Source: Uloborus plumipes
Lineage: Eukaryota; Arthropoda; Arachnida; Araneae; Uloboridae
Assembly: GCA_038373865.1 (NCBI GenBank)
Contig: JAXGGA010002878.1
Span: 48,905 to 112,904, forward strand
Length of the DNA stretch: 64,000 nucleotides
Direction of reading: 5' to 3'
Below are positions 35,501 through 49,000 of the stretch, in pieces (the first letter of the stretch is position 1; each line of letters opens with the position of its first letter). The notes under the pieces were generated by a model. It had not been told where the DNA came from and did no database searches. It saw nothing but the letters and a program-made list of their open reading frames with translations. The position numbers and the translations under genes are program-made.

Positions 35501-38500
35501 ACCTGGGTAATATGCAATTCTACCTCAGCCCTGGCTTATGGACGGTAACTCATAGCATATCCTTCAAATTTCGAGTTGAACTGTGCCATGGTTTGCAGAC
35601 GCTCGCTGGTAAGATAAATTCGATTTATCTACCAGTTTGTTGGCAAGCTTAGCTACAATAAGAGGATCTTTGCCTCCAGCTCGATCATTGGCTATTCCTG
35701 ACTGAGGAGTCCAGAATAAGGATGAAACTGCAGTCTCAGGATGCTATGATCGAGCTGTGGGTGCATTTGCTGTAGTTCTGCCTTAGCCCTGGCTTATTGG
35801 CGGTAACTCATTACAGATAAACAGGTTTAAAGTTATCATTGCTTATGGAAATGTTTTAGTTTGCTGCCATCTTATGGCCTAATGAGTTGTGCTAATATTG
35901 CTGCTGAAAAGAATATGTTATCATATTTACACCTGTTCTTAGTCTAAAACATGTGATTTTTGAGTTTTGCCACTAAGCAATGCCCACAAGCTATTTGTTC
36001 AATCTTTATTTCTTTTCTGCTTTTTGCTTCAATGTATATAACATTAACAACTAAGTTCAAATATTTGAAATTTTGCTTCAATATAAATACTTTTAATAAG
36101 TTTTTTTAATTTGTAGACATTTAACTTAGTTATGCACTGATGTTGGAAGTATCACATTTCTTTTTATTTAGGAGACAAAGCATTTCGTGATATGCGTGCC
36201 TTAAAATCAAGTCAATCTATCATTGTTAGTGGTGAGTCTGGAGCTGGAAAAACAGAATCAACAAAATATATTCTGAGATATTTATGTGAATCTTGGGGTT
36301 GCCAAGCAGGTCCTATTGAGCAGCGAATACTTGTTGGTAATAACATATTTTTAATTATTGTTTTGTGTATTTTTGTATATAGCTAATATATGAAAACTCT
36401 AAAGTAAAGCTCCTTTGTTTTAACCCTCATTTGACTTGCAATTAACATGTTTACAAAGTCAGTGTGCTCCAAATTTCATAAAAGTCTTATCACCATACAG
36501 TCTTTTCCCATTTATGCTCATGTCACATGATATTTCAAATTATTTGTTTTTTATATAAAAAGGACCCCGTAAGAAATCCTGGACTGACCCCTAATGATAT
36601 AAAAGTGAGAAACCATATGAATATAACTTGAGTTTGAATAGAGAGGAAATTTAAAAATAAAATAAAGCTGATTTACATTGAAAGCAGCTAAGTCCAAATT
36701 ATTTTTATCTGTGAATAATTAGAAAATGTTGCTAATTTAAAAAAGAAAGCAGAAATGAAGCTGTGCACCAAATGTTTCTCAAAGAAAAAAAAATATTTTG
36801 GAAAATTAAGTGGGCAAAGTATGAATTGCTTTTTCTCTCCTATAAAATTTTCAATAGTTTGAGCTAGTGTTGATTGTAAACACTTCATGTATAATGTGTG
36901 TAAATATGTATTTTCTTGCAGACTTCAAACATATAGTTGTAATTGAAAGTAAACTATCATTTTAATATATACTGTATGTATTGGTAAAATATTTATTTTT
37001 CTTTTAGCAAATCCTGTGCTGGAAGCATTTGGTAATGCAAAAACAATGCGGAATAATAACAGTAGCCGATTTGGAAAATTTATTGAAATACATTTTAGTA
37101 ATAAAGCAAGTATTGTTTTTCTTTTGATGTCGGGCTTTTATTTATGTAATATCATTCACCTTGGCTTTTGGAAAGTTTATTTATTTATCTTAATTTTACT
37201 CTTCCAGTTTTCAGTTGTTGGTGGTTTCATCAGTCATTATTTATTGGAAAAGAGTAGAATTTGTTCCCAAAGTAGAGGAGAAAGAAATTATCACATTTTT
37301 TATCAACTTTGTGCAGGTGCTCCTTCTGAACTGAAGAGAAAATTAAAGCTTTCTAGTCCTGATCATTTCCAAGTAAGTTTGAATATGTTGCAAAAAATCA
37401 CGTAGCATAACTAGTCTGCTCCAAGTTTGAAGGACATACAGTAAAAATGCTATAATTACTAAAAGAAAATTTTTATAGTTAGCCACATTCTTCCCAATAA
37501 TCAAATATCTTCTAAAAGATTCATATCATTTCATGTTTTCATTGCAGGCATTCATATTTTTTCATGTGTTCATGGCATGTTACTTTTTATGTTTGCATGC
37601 ATTCATAGATATTAATGTGCATTTTAGCCAGCATGAATTGTCTTTTAGGAAGTAGCATTTGGACAATGACAACAAATAATACAGTGAAACTTCTCTTTAT
37701 CGACCACTCTTCATTCTTGAAAACAGTGGCTGTTAATGGCAGTTGGTCGCTTTTAGATCTCATTTCGTAGCATGCAAGAGACAATAATAACACCAATAGA
37801 AATCATGTTAATGTGCTTACAGTACATTAATTGAGAGCTTTATGATAAGAATATACTTAAATAGAGAAATTTATATCTTTGTAATTTTTACCACAGAATT
37901 ATTTTTCCTCTTAGAAACTAATTAGCTTCAAAATATGAGAAGATATTTTCATGCTTCAGATTTTTGATTTTTTTCCAAAGCAACTTTGGTTTGTAGTAAA
38001 GCTTTTAGCTATAAATTTAAATTACTAATGTCCTTATCATTGGTGCAATCTGTGTGCAACATGAATCTATCTCTTTCTCAACTATTTAAATGAGTTGAAA
38101 ATGGATCCTTACCACTGAAATGGCCTAGAAATGCCCATTTCATTTCTTGAGCAACCAATAAATTTGTAGAAACAAGATATATGATAACTACTGTCAACAT
38201 CAACTCCTACAATGATGGACACACATACATGACCTGCCTCGAGATTTTTACATGTGTCTCCTTAGCTTGCGGAGGGTATAAAAAAACTATTCCCCTCTTT
38301 TTCTAAAATTTTTGGTGTTCTAAACAAATGAGAGGCACCAGGTACAAAAGAGAACTTTGAAATTTCCAGAAGCATAGCTTTACTCTAGTATTGTTTTCTT
38401 TTTGCTTTTATAAGCAAGGAAAGTTAAATGTGTGCAAACTAAATGTTCTGCTTTTCTTGCTTTATCTCTCTTGAAATTTTAAATTCCTTTCTCTGTTGGT

Positions 38501-39921
38501 GCTGAGTTCGGTAATTTGCTGGTGACTCTGAGAAGTTTCGTTGGCTCCTGTCTAGGAGGATTTTTAAGATTAAGTAGATAGGGCAAATCAATACCTTAGA
38601 AAATTAGTGGTTCATGTAAGATAGGGGTCTTCAACCTGGGTCATCATGACCTATCAAGATAGATCAGTGCCAATTCCCCTCTGGAGGAACTCCTAATGAA
38701 CCAACTTCTTGGCAATCCACCAAACAGAGAAGAGAATCTTCTAAGACAGGCTTGGTTTGGACATCAATTTCACGGGTTCCTTTTATGCAATCACTTATCT
38801 TTGCACTTGTGATTGTCGTACAGCACCTCTTTTTCATCTAGAGTGAGAATACGGTGCAAGAATGGGTTGCGAACCTTATCTTTGGTTAGAGATTTCCACG
38901 AACTTGTCCACTGTAGACGTTGCCCCTTAATTTGCTACCTTGGTACCCATGTTTCAAGCCTTCCATCATGTCTAGAGTCTGTCTGTGGTGTTACAGAGAG
39001 CTTCCCTTCGAGTTGTTGTACCTTTGATGATGGTTGGTTCTGTACTTTTCGCCCCTGTGGCAGAATTTTTTTCAGCTTTCTGTGACAAATTTTCTAGAAT
39101 CAATTTCTTTCTGCAACACTAGAATATTCTTCAATAATAAATATATATGAAACCCTCTTACAGTAACACAAGGTGTTTATATTTATAAAAATATTAACAT
39201 TAATACTATAGATTCATAGGTTTTTTTTTCTGGTGTCTGTTTTATATTATTTTTTTTTCTTGGCCTTTTTTTACCTCCCAATCACAAATCTTTCTGCACA
39301 CTGTCTCTCTGATTCTCCGACAATGTTGCCATGTCGGCAGCTTTCTGTCACAGGGCTTTTCGCTGTAAACGGTCCATATCGCACTGTATAGAATGACAAG
39401 CCACAGGTTAATGTTCAATCTCTAAATTGTCGCTACGAAACTTGGTAAGCAATCTAAAGACTGCCCATTGAGTTGTCGTGCCCACACCCCAGCTTTGCTG
39501 ATGTTGACCATTGTTGTGCAGCCATTAAAAGGCCAGGATGGAATTAGCAAAGAATTTCAAATCACACATTCCATCGTTTATGACATCATTAAATTTTGGC
39601 AGTGAACTGAATATCAATTATGCAGTATGAGGACAGTCCCACTTCACGTGGTAGAGGTGTTAGTTGGTTAATTCAGACTCTGCCAGTCGCAATGATATGC
39701 TGAAGTTGCCTATATCGTTTACAGCTAATAATTATGGAACAACCCAGTAGAAGATTTTTTTTTTTTTTCAAGAAATGTGACCATCTTAAGCGATTTAAAT
39801 CCCTTCGTAATATGAATTTCTCAAATATTAGTATTGTTGTAGGATTTTTATTCACTTTGAAAGTCATATCACTAAACTTATTTCTATATCACCATCATTT
39901 TGTTTCAATATTCAAAAAAAA

Positions 39922-40000
<79 letters not shown>

Positions 40001-43000
40001 ACAGAATTGTAGGAAGAAAAACGAAGAGACCACACCAAAAGCCCATAGATGCGCAAAGCAGCTAAACTACAAAGCCAAGTATATAAAACAACAAATAAAA
40101 AATAATAATAATGAAATAGAAAATGGCACAGTAGGAGAAGTGAAAGGAGAAAGGTTGAATCCAGAGCTCATCAGCCGTGGGGGATTCAAGAGTGGTCGAA
40201 AGACCAAAAAATTTAAAAATAACTATAGAGAGGATGTTTTAGTTCAAAGTATGCAGTCTACAGATCATCATTGGGCAAAAGCACCAATGTGAGCCTGCAA
40301 ACCGTACATTAGAACAAAAACCTAAAACTAAAAGCAGGGGTTTCGCCTCGACCGATTAGGAATAAAATTCCCAAAAACCGGCCACCCACAGGACGGTCCT
40401 GCTGTGAAAATAAAAACATCTCACCTGAAGTTCCGCGCGACAAAATCCAAAATCATATCCAGCAAATCAGGAGGCAGTCCAGTTGTCAAAATAAAAATAG
40501 TTTATTTTTAAGAAGAAAAAATTCTAAATTAAAAGCAGTTTCAGTATTACAAATTCTTTTAATTCGCAAGGCTTGTGAAACAATGATGCCAATAAAAACT
40601 TTTTTGCTAAGACAGGAATTATAATCTTGTAGGCTATTGACTTTGAATTGGAATTCATGTCTTTTATCATAAATCGTAATATAACAGAGGGAGCCAATTT
40701 CTATGTTAATGTCCAGGAAATTAAAAAACTTTTGATTTTGACTAGTTTTTTTAAGCGTTAAGGAGTTATGATATATAGTTTTGCTGAGCTCAGAGAAATT
40801 GGAAATATTAATGCATAAAAGGTCATCAATGTATCTACAACAGAGAGGTGTAGAGGAGGGGTTTTTAATCGAAATTTTTTTTTCATATAACAAGAGAAAA
40901 AGGTTGGCAAGGGTGGAACTAAAAATAGCTCCCATTGCAATACCATTAATTGCTGAAAACATGAATTACCATTTTTTAAAAAATTATTGAAAATGCAAAA
41001 TTTAAACAGATTAAGAAAAAAAGCTTCCATTCAAATTGAGTGTGTCATTCACAGAGCTAAAAAGCTCAGACACAGTGGAAAAAAGTTCACAAAGGGGGAT
41101 GTTAGTAAAAAGATTTTCAAAATCAAAGGTTTCAAGGCTATTTATGTCTAGCATATTGAGTAGATTGATTACTTCAACGCTGTTGTTAATAATCCAAAAC
41201 CATTTTTCATGTTGAAGTTGAAGTTGTTCCAGAATTTTTTTGAGAAAATATTCAAGTTTTACACTAAGAGTTTAGACACACAGAAAAGGTCAGAAAATTC
41301 CTCTTCAGTCTTAAACTTAATTTTCTTAAAAAGCTCAAGAACTTCCTACCACAACACCAATTCAAGAATTCGCACGTTGAAGTTTTATGTTATGATCTTT
41401 TGAACTATAAAGTTGGATCTGCTCAACAAATACAAACTTGTTGTTGTACTTTTAGTTTCTTGCAAAAATCTTTTGATAAATTAAACTTATCAAAACTTCA
41501 CGACAACCTTTTGGATTTCTTTCCTATCAAAGATCTTCAAGTTATTTTTAGCTACAGATTTAATCCTCCGTTCTCTAAAAAAATTCTCAATTATCAAGAG
41601 GTTGCTAAAAATTATGTAAACTATTTGGATTTCAATTGCACTTGTGATAAGTTTGTGGGTTCCAATTTTTACAACAATGACTTTGGTCATATTTTAACAG
41701 GTGATATAAATTTTTTGCAAAACAGTAAACTTATTAAACTTTTTGGATTGGGCACCAAATTTCGACCTAATTTTCGTACCAATGTTTTGAAAGCTTATGA
41801 TAAACTTTCAATTGAACTTGATCATTTTTTGAGAAAAATTTCCTACATCTTCAATGTTCCTCTTAATGCTTTTCTTGAATATAGGCATCATTTTCTACGT
41901 GTTTTAAAATCAAAATTTCATGATATAATTAACACTGACTCTGAATACTTTCATCTCTCATCTGAAGAAATTGATACCATTAAAGAATTTCAAAAGGCCT
42001 ATGTTTTTACTGTAGTGGATAAAGCCAGCTCTAATTTTTCTATTTGTTGCAAAAAATTATATGCTAATATTATTAAATCAGAATTAGAAAATTCCACGAC
42101 TTACAAAATTTCTTCACTTAATGAATCCTCCATCATCAAAAAATTCATCGCTGCTTATAAACTTTTCAAATTGCCACGACCTGATTCTGTAGCCTTGCCT
42201 TACCTTTATGCCATTCCTAAATTCATAAGACACCTGTTGGGTTCTGTTTTATTTGTTCTGCCACCAACACTATTGGGAAAACTCTTAGTGTAAAACTTGA
42301 ATATTTTCTCAAAAAAATTCTGGAACAACTTCAACTTCAACATGAAAAATGGTTTTGGTTTATTAACAACAGCGTTGAAGTAATCAATCTACTCAATATG
42401 CTAGACATAAATAGCCTTGAAACCTTTGATTTTGAAAATCTTTTTACTAACATCCCCCTTTGTGAACTTTTTTCCACTGTGTCTGAGCTTTTTAGCTCTG
42501 TGAATGACACACTCAATTTGAATTGAAGCTTTTTTTCTTAATCTGTTTAAATTTTGCATTTTCAATAATTTTTTTAAAAATGGTAATTCATGTTTTCAGC
42601 AATTAATGGTATTGCAATGGGAGCTATTTTTAGTTCCACCCTTGCCAACCTTTTTCTCTTGTTATATGAAAAAAAAATTTCGATTGAAAACCCCTCCTCT
42701 ACACCTCTCTGTTGTAGATACATTGATGACCTTTTATGCATTAATTTTTCCAATTTCTCTGAGCTCAGCAAAACTATATATCATAACTCCTTAACGCTTA
42801 AAAAAAACTAGTCAAAATCAAAAGTTTTTTAATTTCCTGGACATTAACATAGAAATTGGCTCCCTCTGTTACACTACGCTTTATGATAAAAGACGTGAAT
42901 TCCAATTCAAAGTCAATAGCCTACAAGATTATAATTCCTGTCTTAGCAAAAAAGTTTTTATTCGCATCATTGTTTCGCAAGCCTTGCGAATTAAAAGAAT

Positions 43001-46000
43001 TTGTAATACTGAAACTGCTTTTAATTTAGAATTTTTTTTTCTTAAAAATAAACTGTTTGACAACAATTTTCCAAAAAATCTAATTAAAAATGTTTGCTCA
43101 AGTATAACCTTTAATAACGACTTTGCTTCACTGTAACTGTTTAACTGTTCAAACATATGAATTCGTTTGAAGAAACAAGTTCAGGATTGCAGTGGTGGAC
43201 ATTTTTTGAGCACGTGTAAATGAAGACCGGAACGAATTAGGATTTGTTTTTTGGACACGGATTTACATTTTTTTGATTTTTACATTGACAACTGAACTGC
43301 CTCTTGATTTGCTGGATATTATTTTGGATTTTGTCAAGCTGAATTTTAGGTGAGATGTTTTTATTTTCATACCAGGACCGTACTGTGGGTGGCTGATTTT
43401 TGGGAATTTTATTCCTAATCGGTCGAGGCGAAACCCCTGCTTTTAGTTTTAGGTTTTTGTTCTAATGTGCGGGTTGCAGATTCGCATTGGTGCTGTTTTG
43501 CCCAATGAAGATCTGTAGACTGCATATTTTGAACTTAAACATCCTCTTTATAGTTTATATTTAAATTTTTTGGTCTTTCGACCACTCTTGAATCCCCCAC
43601 GGCTGATGAGCTCTGGATTCAACCTTTCTCCTTTCACTTCTCCTAATGTGCCATTTTCAGTTTAAAGTCTGCAAATTAACCAGCGCATTTATTGCAGCTA
43701 AAAATCAATTGCAAATATGAATATCAAAAAGAGACAATAATAGCTCATGAAGAGTAACTGTGCATAAATTGGAGTAACAGAAATAAATAGAACAACAATG
43801 AGAAACATCAGGAAAAACATTTAAAACTACTTGAAATTTAAAACTAACATGTAAAACATAAACATGGGTAATGCGCTGCTTAATCTTCAGAGGGCAGGAG
43901 CAGCATATAGATTTTTTAGATTTAGCTTTGCAGGTTTCATGAGTGTTTGTTTGAAATAAGTCAGCAGTGATTAATAAACTTGATTAGCTTTTGCTTTTTA
44001 ATCTTTGAAAGATTAAGAACTTTAAAAGTATAAAATTTATGCCACTAATTTATTTATGCCACTAATTTATTTTATAATGTTTGTACTGAATTTGAAATGC
44101 TGACAAATTACAATCCAATGCACCCTGCCCTTACCTGGAAAGCAAAAAAACGTGCACATACCCAAAATTTTGGGTATGTGCACGTTTTTTTGCTTTCCAG
44201 GTAAGGGCAGGGTGCATTGGATTGTAATTTGTCAGCATTTTAAATTCAGTACAAACATTATAAAATAAATTAGTGGCATAAATAAATTAGTGGCATAAAT
44301 TTTATACTTTTAAAGTTCTTAATCTTTCAAAGATTAAAAAGCAAAAGCTAATCAAGTTTATTAATCACTGCTGACTTATTTCAAACAAACACTCATGAAA
44401 CCTGCAAAGCTAAATCTAAAAAATCTATATGCTGCTCCTGCCCTCTGAAGATTAAGCAGCGCATTACCCATGTTGATGTTTTACATGTTAGTTTTAAATT
44501 TCAAGTAGTTTTAAATGTTTTTCCTGATGTTTCTCATTGTTGTTCTATTTATTTCTGTTACTCCAATTTATGCACAGTTACTCTTCATATTATTGTCTCT
44601 TTTTGATATATATATATATATATATATACAAAATAATATTGTTTTGGACACCCATGATCATAACTTATTTTGAGCAAAAAACATTGGACAGCATAAAAAT
44701 TGTTAATCTTACTCCTCTCTTTTGAAATTAATTTAAATGCTCTACATACCTCTCCGCTTTTCAAGCTTCTTCCTTTTAATTATTTTTTCAACAAATGTGT
44801 AGCCTGCAATCTTAATAAATTTTTTATGTAGCCCTCGGTATAAAAGGTTAACCCCTATTGTGAGAGGTTGCTATGTAGAGGTGGTCTCTCATAGAATTTT
44901 CACTGTAGTAATGTGTCAAAAACATAAACAACTATTGGCTGTAAAAAGTTGGAGATTCTCCCTTACCATTCCCAAGCAGTGTTTGTGCCTATGGTCACAC
45001 ACACACATAACCACTTGTCTGAATTATAATAAAATGAAAACTGTACATTTAAAATGTTTCTATTTATTTATGTTTTCAGTATTGTCAATGCAACCCCTTC
45101 TCATTTGTCTTAATTTCTTTATTACAGTCAAGGGAGGGCATCTTAAATGCTCTAAATGGCAAATGAAGAAGGGAAGCAATTGTGACTAGCCTTTTTTTGA
45201 TGATTAAACAACTCAATTTTTAACTTTGCAGTATGTTTCTATGCGCATATGTAACTAAAAGCTTGTTAATTGGAATCTGCATGCATTGACCCAAATATTC
45301 TATTCAAGAATTAGTTAAAAATTACTTTTAATGCTTCATTTCTGTACCTCAGAACCAGAACGACATAAGTCCAAAAATGGCGATTTTTACTTTTTTGCTG
45401 CATTGTATATAGAATCTTATTCCGCATCTCATGGGAACGTTATTCTAGAAAAGAAATTTCTTCACAATTATTTAGCAGCGTTAATAGAGCGGGAGTCCCA
45501 TCCTTTGCATGCATTCGACAATCGTTTTTGCCGTCTACTGAAAAGTTACGAAAATAGTCGTACATTAGTCTGGTTCTGAAGTACAGATTTATGCATTTTA
45601 GAAAATCAGGGTTTTATTAATATTTGCATTGCAGTTTAGCTGAATTCAATTGAATTCACTTTACTTTTACCTTCACTTCCATTAATTTTGTATTAAATCA
45701 TTCATTTTTGCAGTATCTTAATAAAGGATGTACGCAATATTTCACATCTCAAGAAACTGCTAAGATGTTGAGCAGCTCATCAATTTCTGCAGATCAATCA
45801 GAAAAAGGCTCCTTGTACGATCCTATATTAGATGATGTACAAAATTTCAAAAGTTTAGATAAATCTTTAAGCAATATGGGTAAGTGTTGCACATATTTCA
45901 AATTTCGTTTTATGTAGTTAATTGCTCTCTTGAAGAAAATATTTGCTTCTTTTTTCCTCCCCATATCTTATACCAAAATTCTACATGCATTTAAATTTTA

Positions 46001-49000
46001 ATTCAACTGTTTCTAGGACTTAGTGATTCTGAAAGATATGGCATTTATACAATTGTTGCTGCTGTTTTACATCTGGGAAATGTGAGTTTTGAAGATAATC
46101 CTGATGACTGCAAGGGAGGATGTCGACTTGCTCCTGGCGCTGCCGATGTGCTACTTATTGTTTCGGAATTGCTGGGTGTTGATTCTCAGTACCTTCGTCA
46201 AAGCTTGCTGAGTAGGGTTATGCAAACAAGTAAAGGAGGTGCTAAAGGGACAATTTACATGCAAGTGGATGCTATTTATTTAGTTTTTTTTTTAATTACA
46301 AAGTAAATTCATGATGTAATGTGCATGCATTTTTTCTGATGTATCTTATGATACAAATACTGACAGTTTATGCTTTAGCTAACTAGAGAAACTGTGAGAC
46401 ATTTCATCTTATGCTGAAACATTCAGGCTTTCACACAGTGTGAAAATTTAAAGCATGTGGGGGATTTGTGGTCTCCATATTTGCACAAAAGCTTACCTCG
46501 AATTTGAATTTTGAAGAAAAAAAAAGTTGAATTTTACAAATAATGCTTCAACGTGGTGCACACCAAAATCCTTCAAATTAATATTGGCGAGAGGGGCTAT
46601 TGCCCCCCCCCCTATTTACACCATGGAAGAGCCCCATCTTACCCTTTTCTTTACATCATCATGCACAACTTATTTGTAAAAGACTTCAGCTTCAAAGAAT
46701 TCATGGGAGAGGGCCTTCTATAACCTCTTCTACATTCCCCAATTACTGCCAAAACTATACTAAAACTATGTTTTTTAAACTAGAATTCCAAAGCATTTAT
46801 GGGAGAGAACCTATGAAGCCTCTCCTCCTTATGCAATCAAAAAGATAGCCTCCTGAAATCACAGCTTCCGAAAAACTTTTGCCCCTTCACTTTTAAGCAA
46901 CAATCGCTGCCACTGTTTGTAAGTTAATTAAAATTCCAATCAATCATAAAGAAGTAAAAGTCTTGCCATATGTTGAATAAACATACATTTTACCTTAAAA
47001 TATGACTAGCCACGAACATGAGTGCAAGACCTTCCGTCTTAAGACGGATTTCCGTCTTAACGAAATCGCTGAGACGGATAACGGGACGGAAAATCAAATT
47101 GATCTCATTCCTTCAGTTTATTTCCAAAGAAATAAAAAATAAACGGAATACAAAATCCAATATCTATGTGTCTCATTACGTTATCAGAGAACTAATAATA
47201 TGACTTAGGAACTTCAATCCCAAACAAATTGCTGATTAGGAATGTGAGAACCTCATTCCCTTCCGAAATATTATTAGTATGTCCCTCCCACAATATCTTT
47301 TTTTAACTTTATTTTTGGAAAAAACTCTGGGGGAGCACCCCCCCCCCCCCAGAACCTCATCTTTCATAACATCACCAAAACGTTAAAAACTGTTTTTTAA
47401 ACTTGGATTTCAAAAATTTGCTTGGAAATATCTTAGACATTATCTAATATGACCTACAGTTTCGTTATACAACTTCGATTTCATAGAACTTCTGGGGGGG
47501 GGGGGGAGGGCAACTTCTGAGACTTTCTTTCCTAATATTATCGGCGATCATCTAAAATGTCACTTTTTGAACTTCAATTTTTAAACATTGCTTGGAAAGA
47601 ATGCATGTATTCCTTCTCCAAACGTTATCAAAAATGGTCACATCACATTAAAATTTCACCAACCATGCCTGAAATGAGATTTTTAGAACTAAACTTCTAA
47701 AAATGCCTCCCCCCCCACACACACTCATCTGCTTGAATAATATACTTAAAACTATAATCTTATTACTAAGAACAAAATTAGCATATACTTCTAGTTTTGA
47801 CAAAGCAAAATAAACAATATATTTTTTATTAGTTTTTCCCCTTGAGCATGCATGTGGGGTTGGGGGAGGGGCAAAGATTTTCCATCTTGGAAGCATGGCT
47901 TAACTTGCACCCATGGCCCTCGAGTAGGGATGATATTATTTACTTTATTACAATGTAGGAATACTTGCTTAGTTGTTAAAAATAGTTTAATGTAAAATCA
48001 TTCATTCTTTTATCAACTAATTTGCTTTAAGGCATTTGAACAATTAATTATGATCTGTATTTTTCCTTGTATTGTTATCTCTAAAAAACAGGAACCTTTT
48101 ACATTATTATTAGGGAAATAAGTTTGATGCGAATCAACTTTTGATAATTTATATTGGGACCACCGTGATGCAGGTGGTGGGTATTAAGAGCTTTTCGTTT
48201 GTTAGAAAGGTCCTGCTTGCATACCTCTCAGCTAAAGTAGGTATATTTATTGTAATATCATTGCACTGTTGTGACACTAGCACTATTTTTTTTATAATTT
48301 GGAAAAACTATTTTAGAAACTATTTCCTGCATCTGGTGACTGTTTCAAGACTCGTTGATGTAAGATGCTTTCAAAACAACATTTATCAGCATTGTAACTC
48401 TGATTATCTTGCACACATGTCTATAATTACGAAAAGCAAATTTCCAGTCCTGTAACCTGGTTAATATAATGCTCCCTTCCTTCAAAATCGAAATAATGGC
48501 TATGAAGTTATCAAAAACTGGAAAAAAGAGAATGTAGCTATCTCTGGAAAATAGGGGGTGGGAAACTGATCATATTTGTTCAGGACGTCTATTTACATTA
48601 ATATAAGGAAGAATAGTGTCAGAATCACTTTTTTTCACATTACTTTAGGTAATAAATAATCAACTCCTTTCAACTTAATTTTACATAAATTACAGTAAGA
48701 AGTAAAATTTGTTGCTAAGCATGTAATTAGTAAAACTGTTAAGACTTTACATAATACTTTTCTTAAATTATTAATAGGAAATAATTAACTTTTTAAACAT
48801 TTCATGTAAAAATTACAGTCCTAATGAAATGCTTCTTTTTCTCCTTTTCTGTTATGCATTTGTTATGTTATGTTTTTTATTCTTTACTAATTCAATGAAT
48901 TTGATTTTTCAATGTTGGAATTTCCCTACTTCAGTTTCTAAATTAGATTAAAAAAAAATATGTTTAAACATTTGCATGCATATGTCATTGTTATATATAT

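Larger units (their letters stand above)
35287..35824 (+). mobile_element. retrozyme-like element with inverted partner
   Basis: An 11-bp direct repeat CAGATAAACAG (35287-35297 and 35814-35824) brackets the insert. A right arm 35561-35773 is inverted at 35294-35495 (about 205-213 nt) with a ~65-nt loop. A ~40-nt segment (TAGCCCTGGCTTAT, CGGTAACTCAT) occurs in direct orientation at 35518-35557 and 35774-35813, giving a 256-bp unit. The right arm contains a full hammerhead ribozyme. Small size, no protein, direct unit repeats and a ribozyme are the marks of retrozymes. In intron 4, on the sense strand. Confidence 0.7.
40119..43658. mobile_element. Penelope-like retroelement, head-to-head inverted copies
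   Basis: A + strand copy (about 41274-43658) carries a broken reverse transcriptase; a partial minus-strand copy of its 3' half (40119-41273, matching 42278-43658) is joined head-to-head. The minus copy lacks about 230 bp found in the + copy near 43055-43285. RT motifs ([33 protein letters not shown]) and an upstream CTC..., TGDI and VDKAS block are of the type I associate with Penelope-like elements. No GIY-YIG nuclease follows the RT, so it may belong to the N-terminally permuted (Naiad) type or be nuclease-less. Inverted partial copies are common in this group. In intron 7. Confidence 0.65.

Noticed and set aside
37201..37214. Alternative exon 7 acceptor after CTTCCAG
   Set aside because: Using it breaks the reading frame; the later TTTTCAG keeps IVGGF.
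43590..43640. CTGATGAG in the 3' end of the Penelope-like element as a hammerhead
   Set aside because: No GAA core and no pairable stems at the right distance; it sits in a simple GAATCC/GGATTC hairpin instead.
46261..46275. GT donor at ATGCAA|GTGGAT for exon 9
   Set aside because: It puts exon 10 out of frame; the GC donor five bases earlier preserves frame and family spacing.
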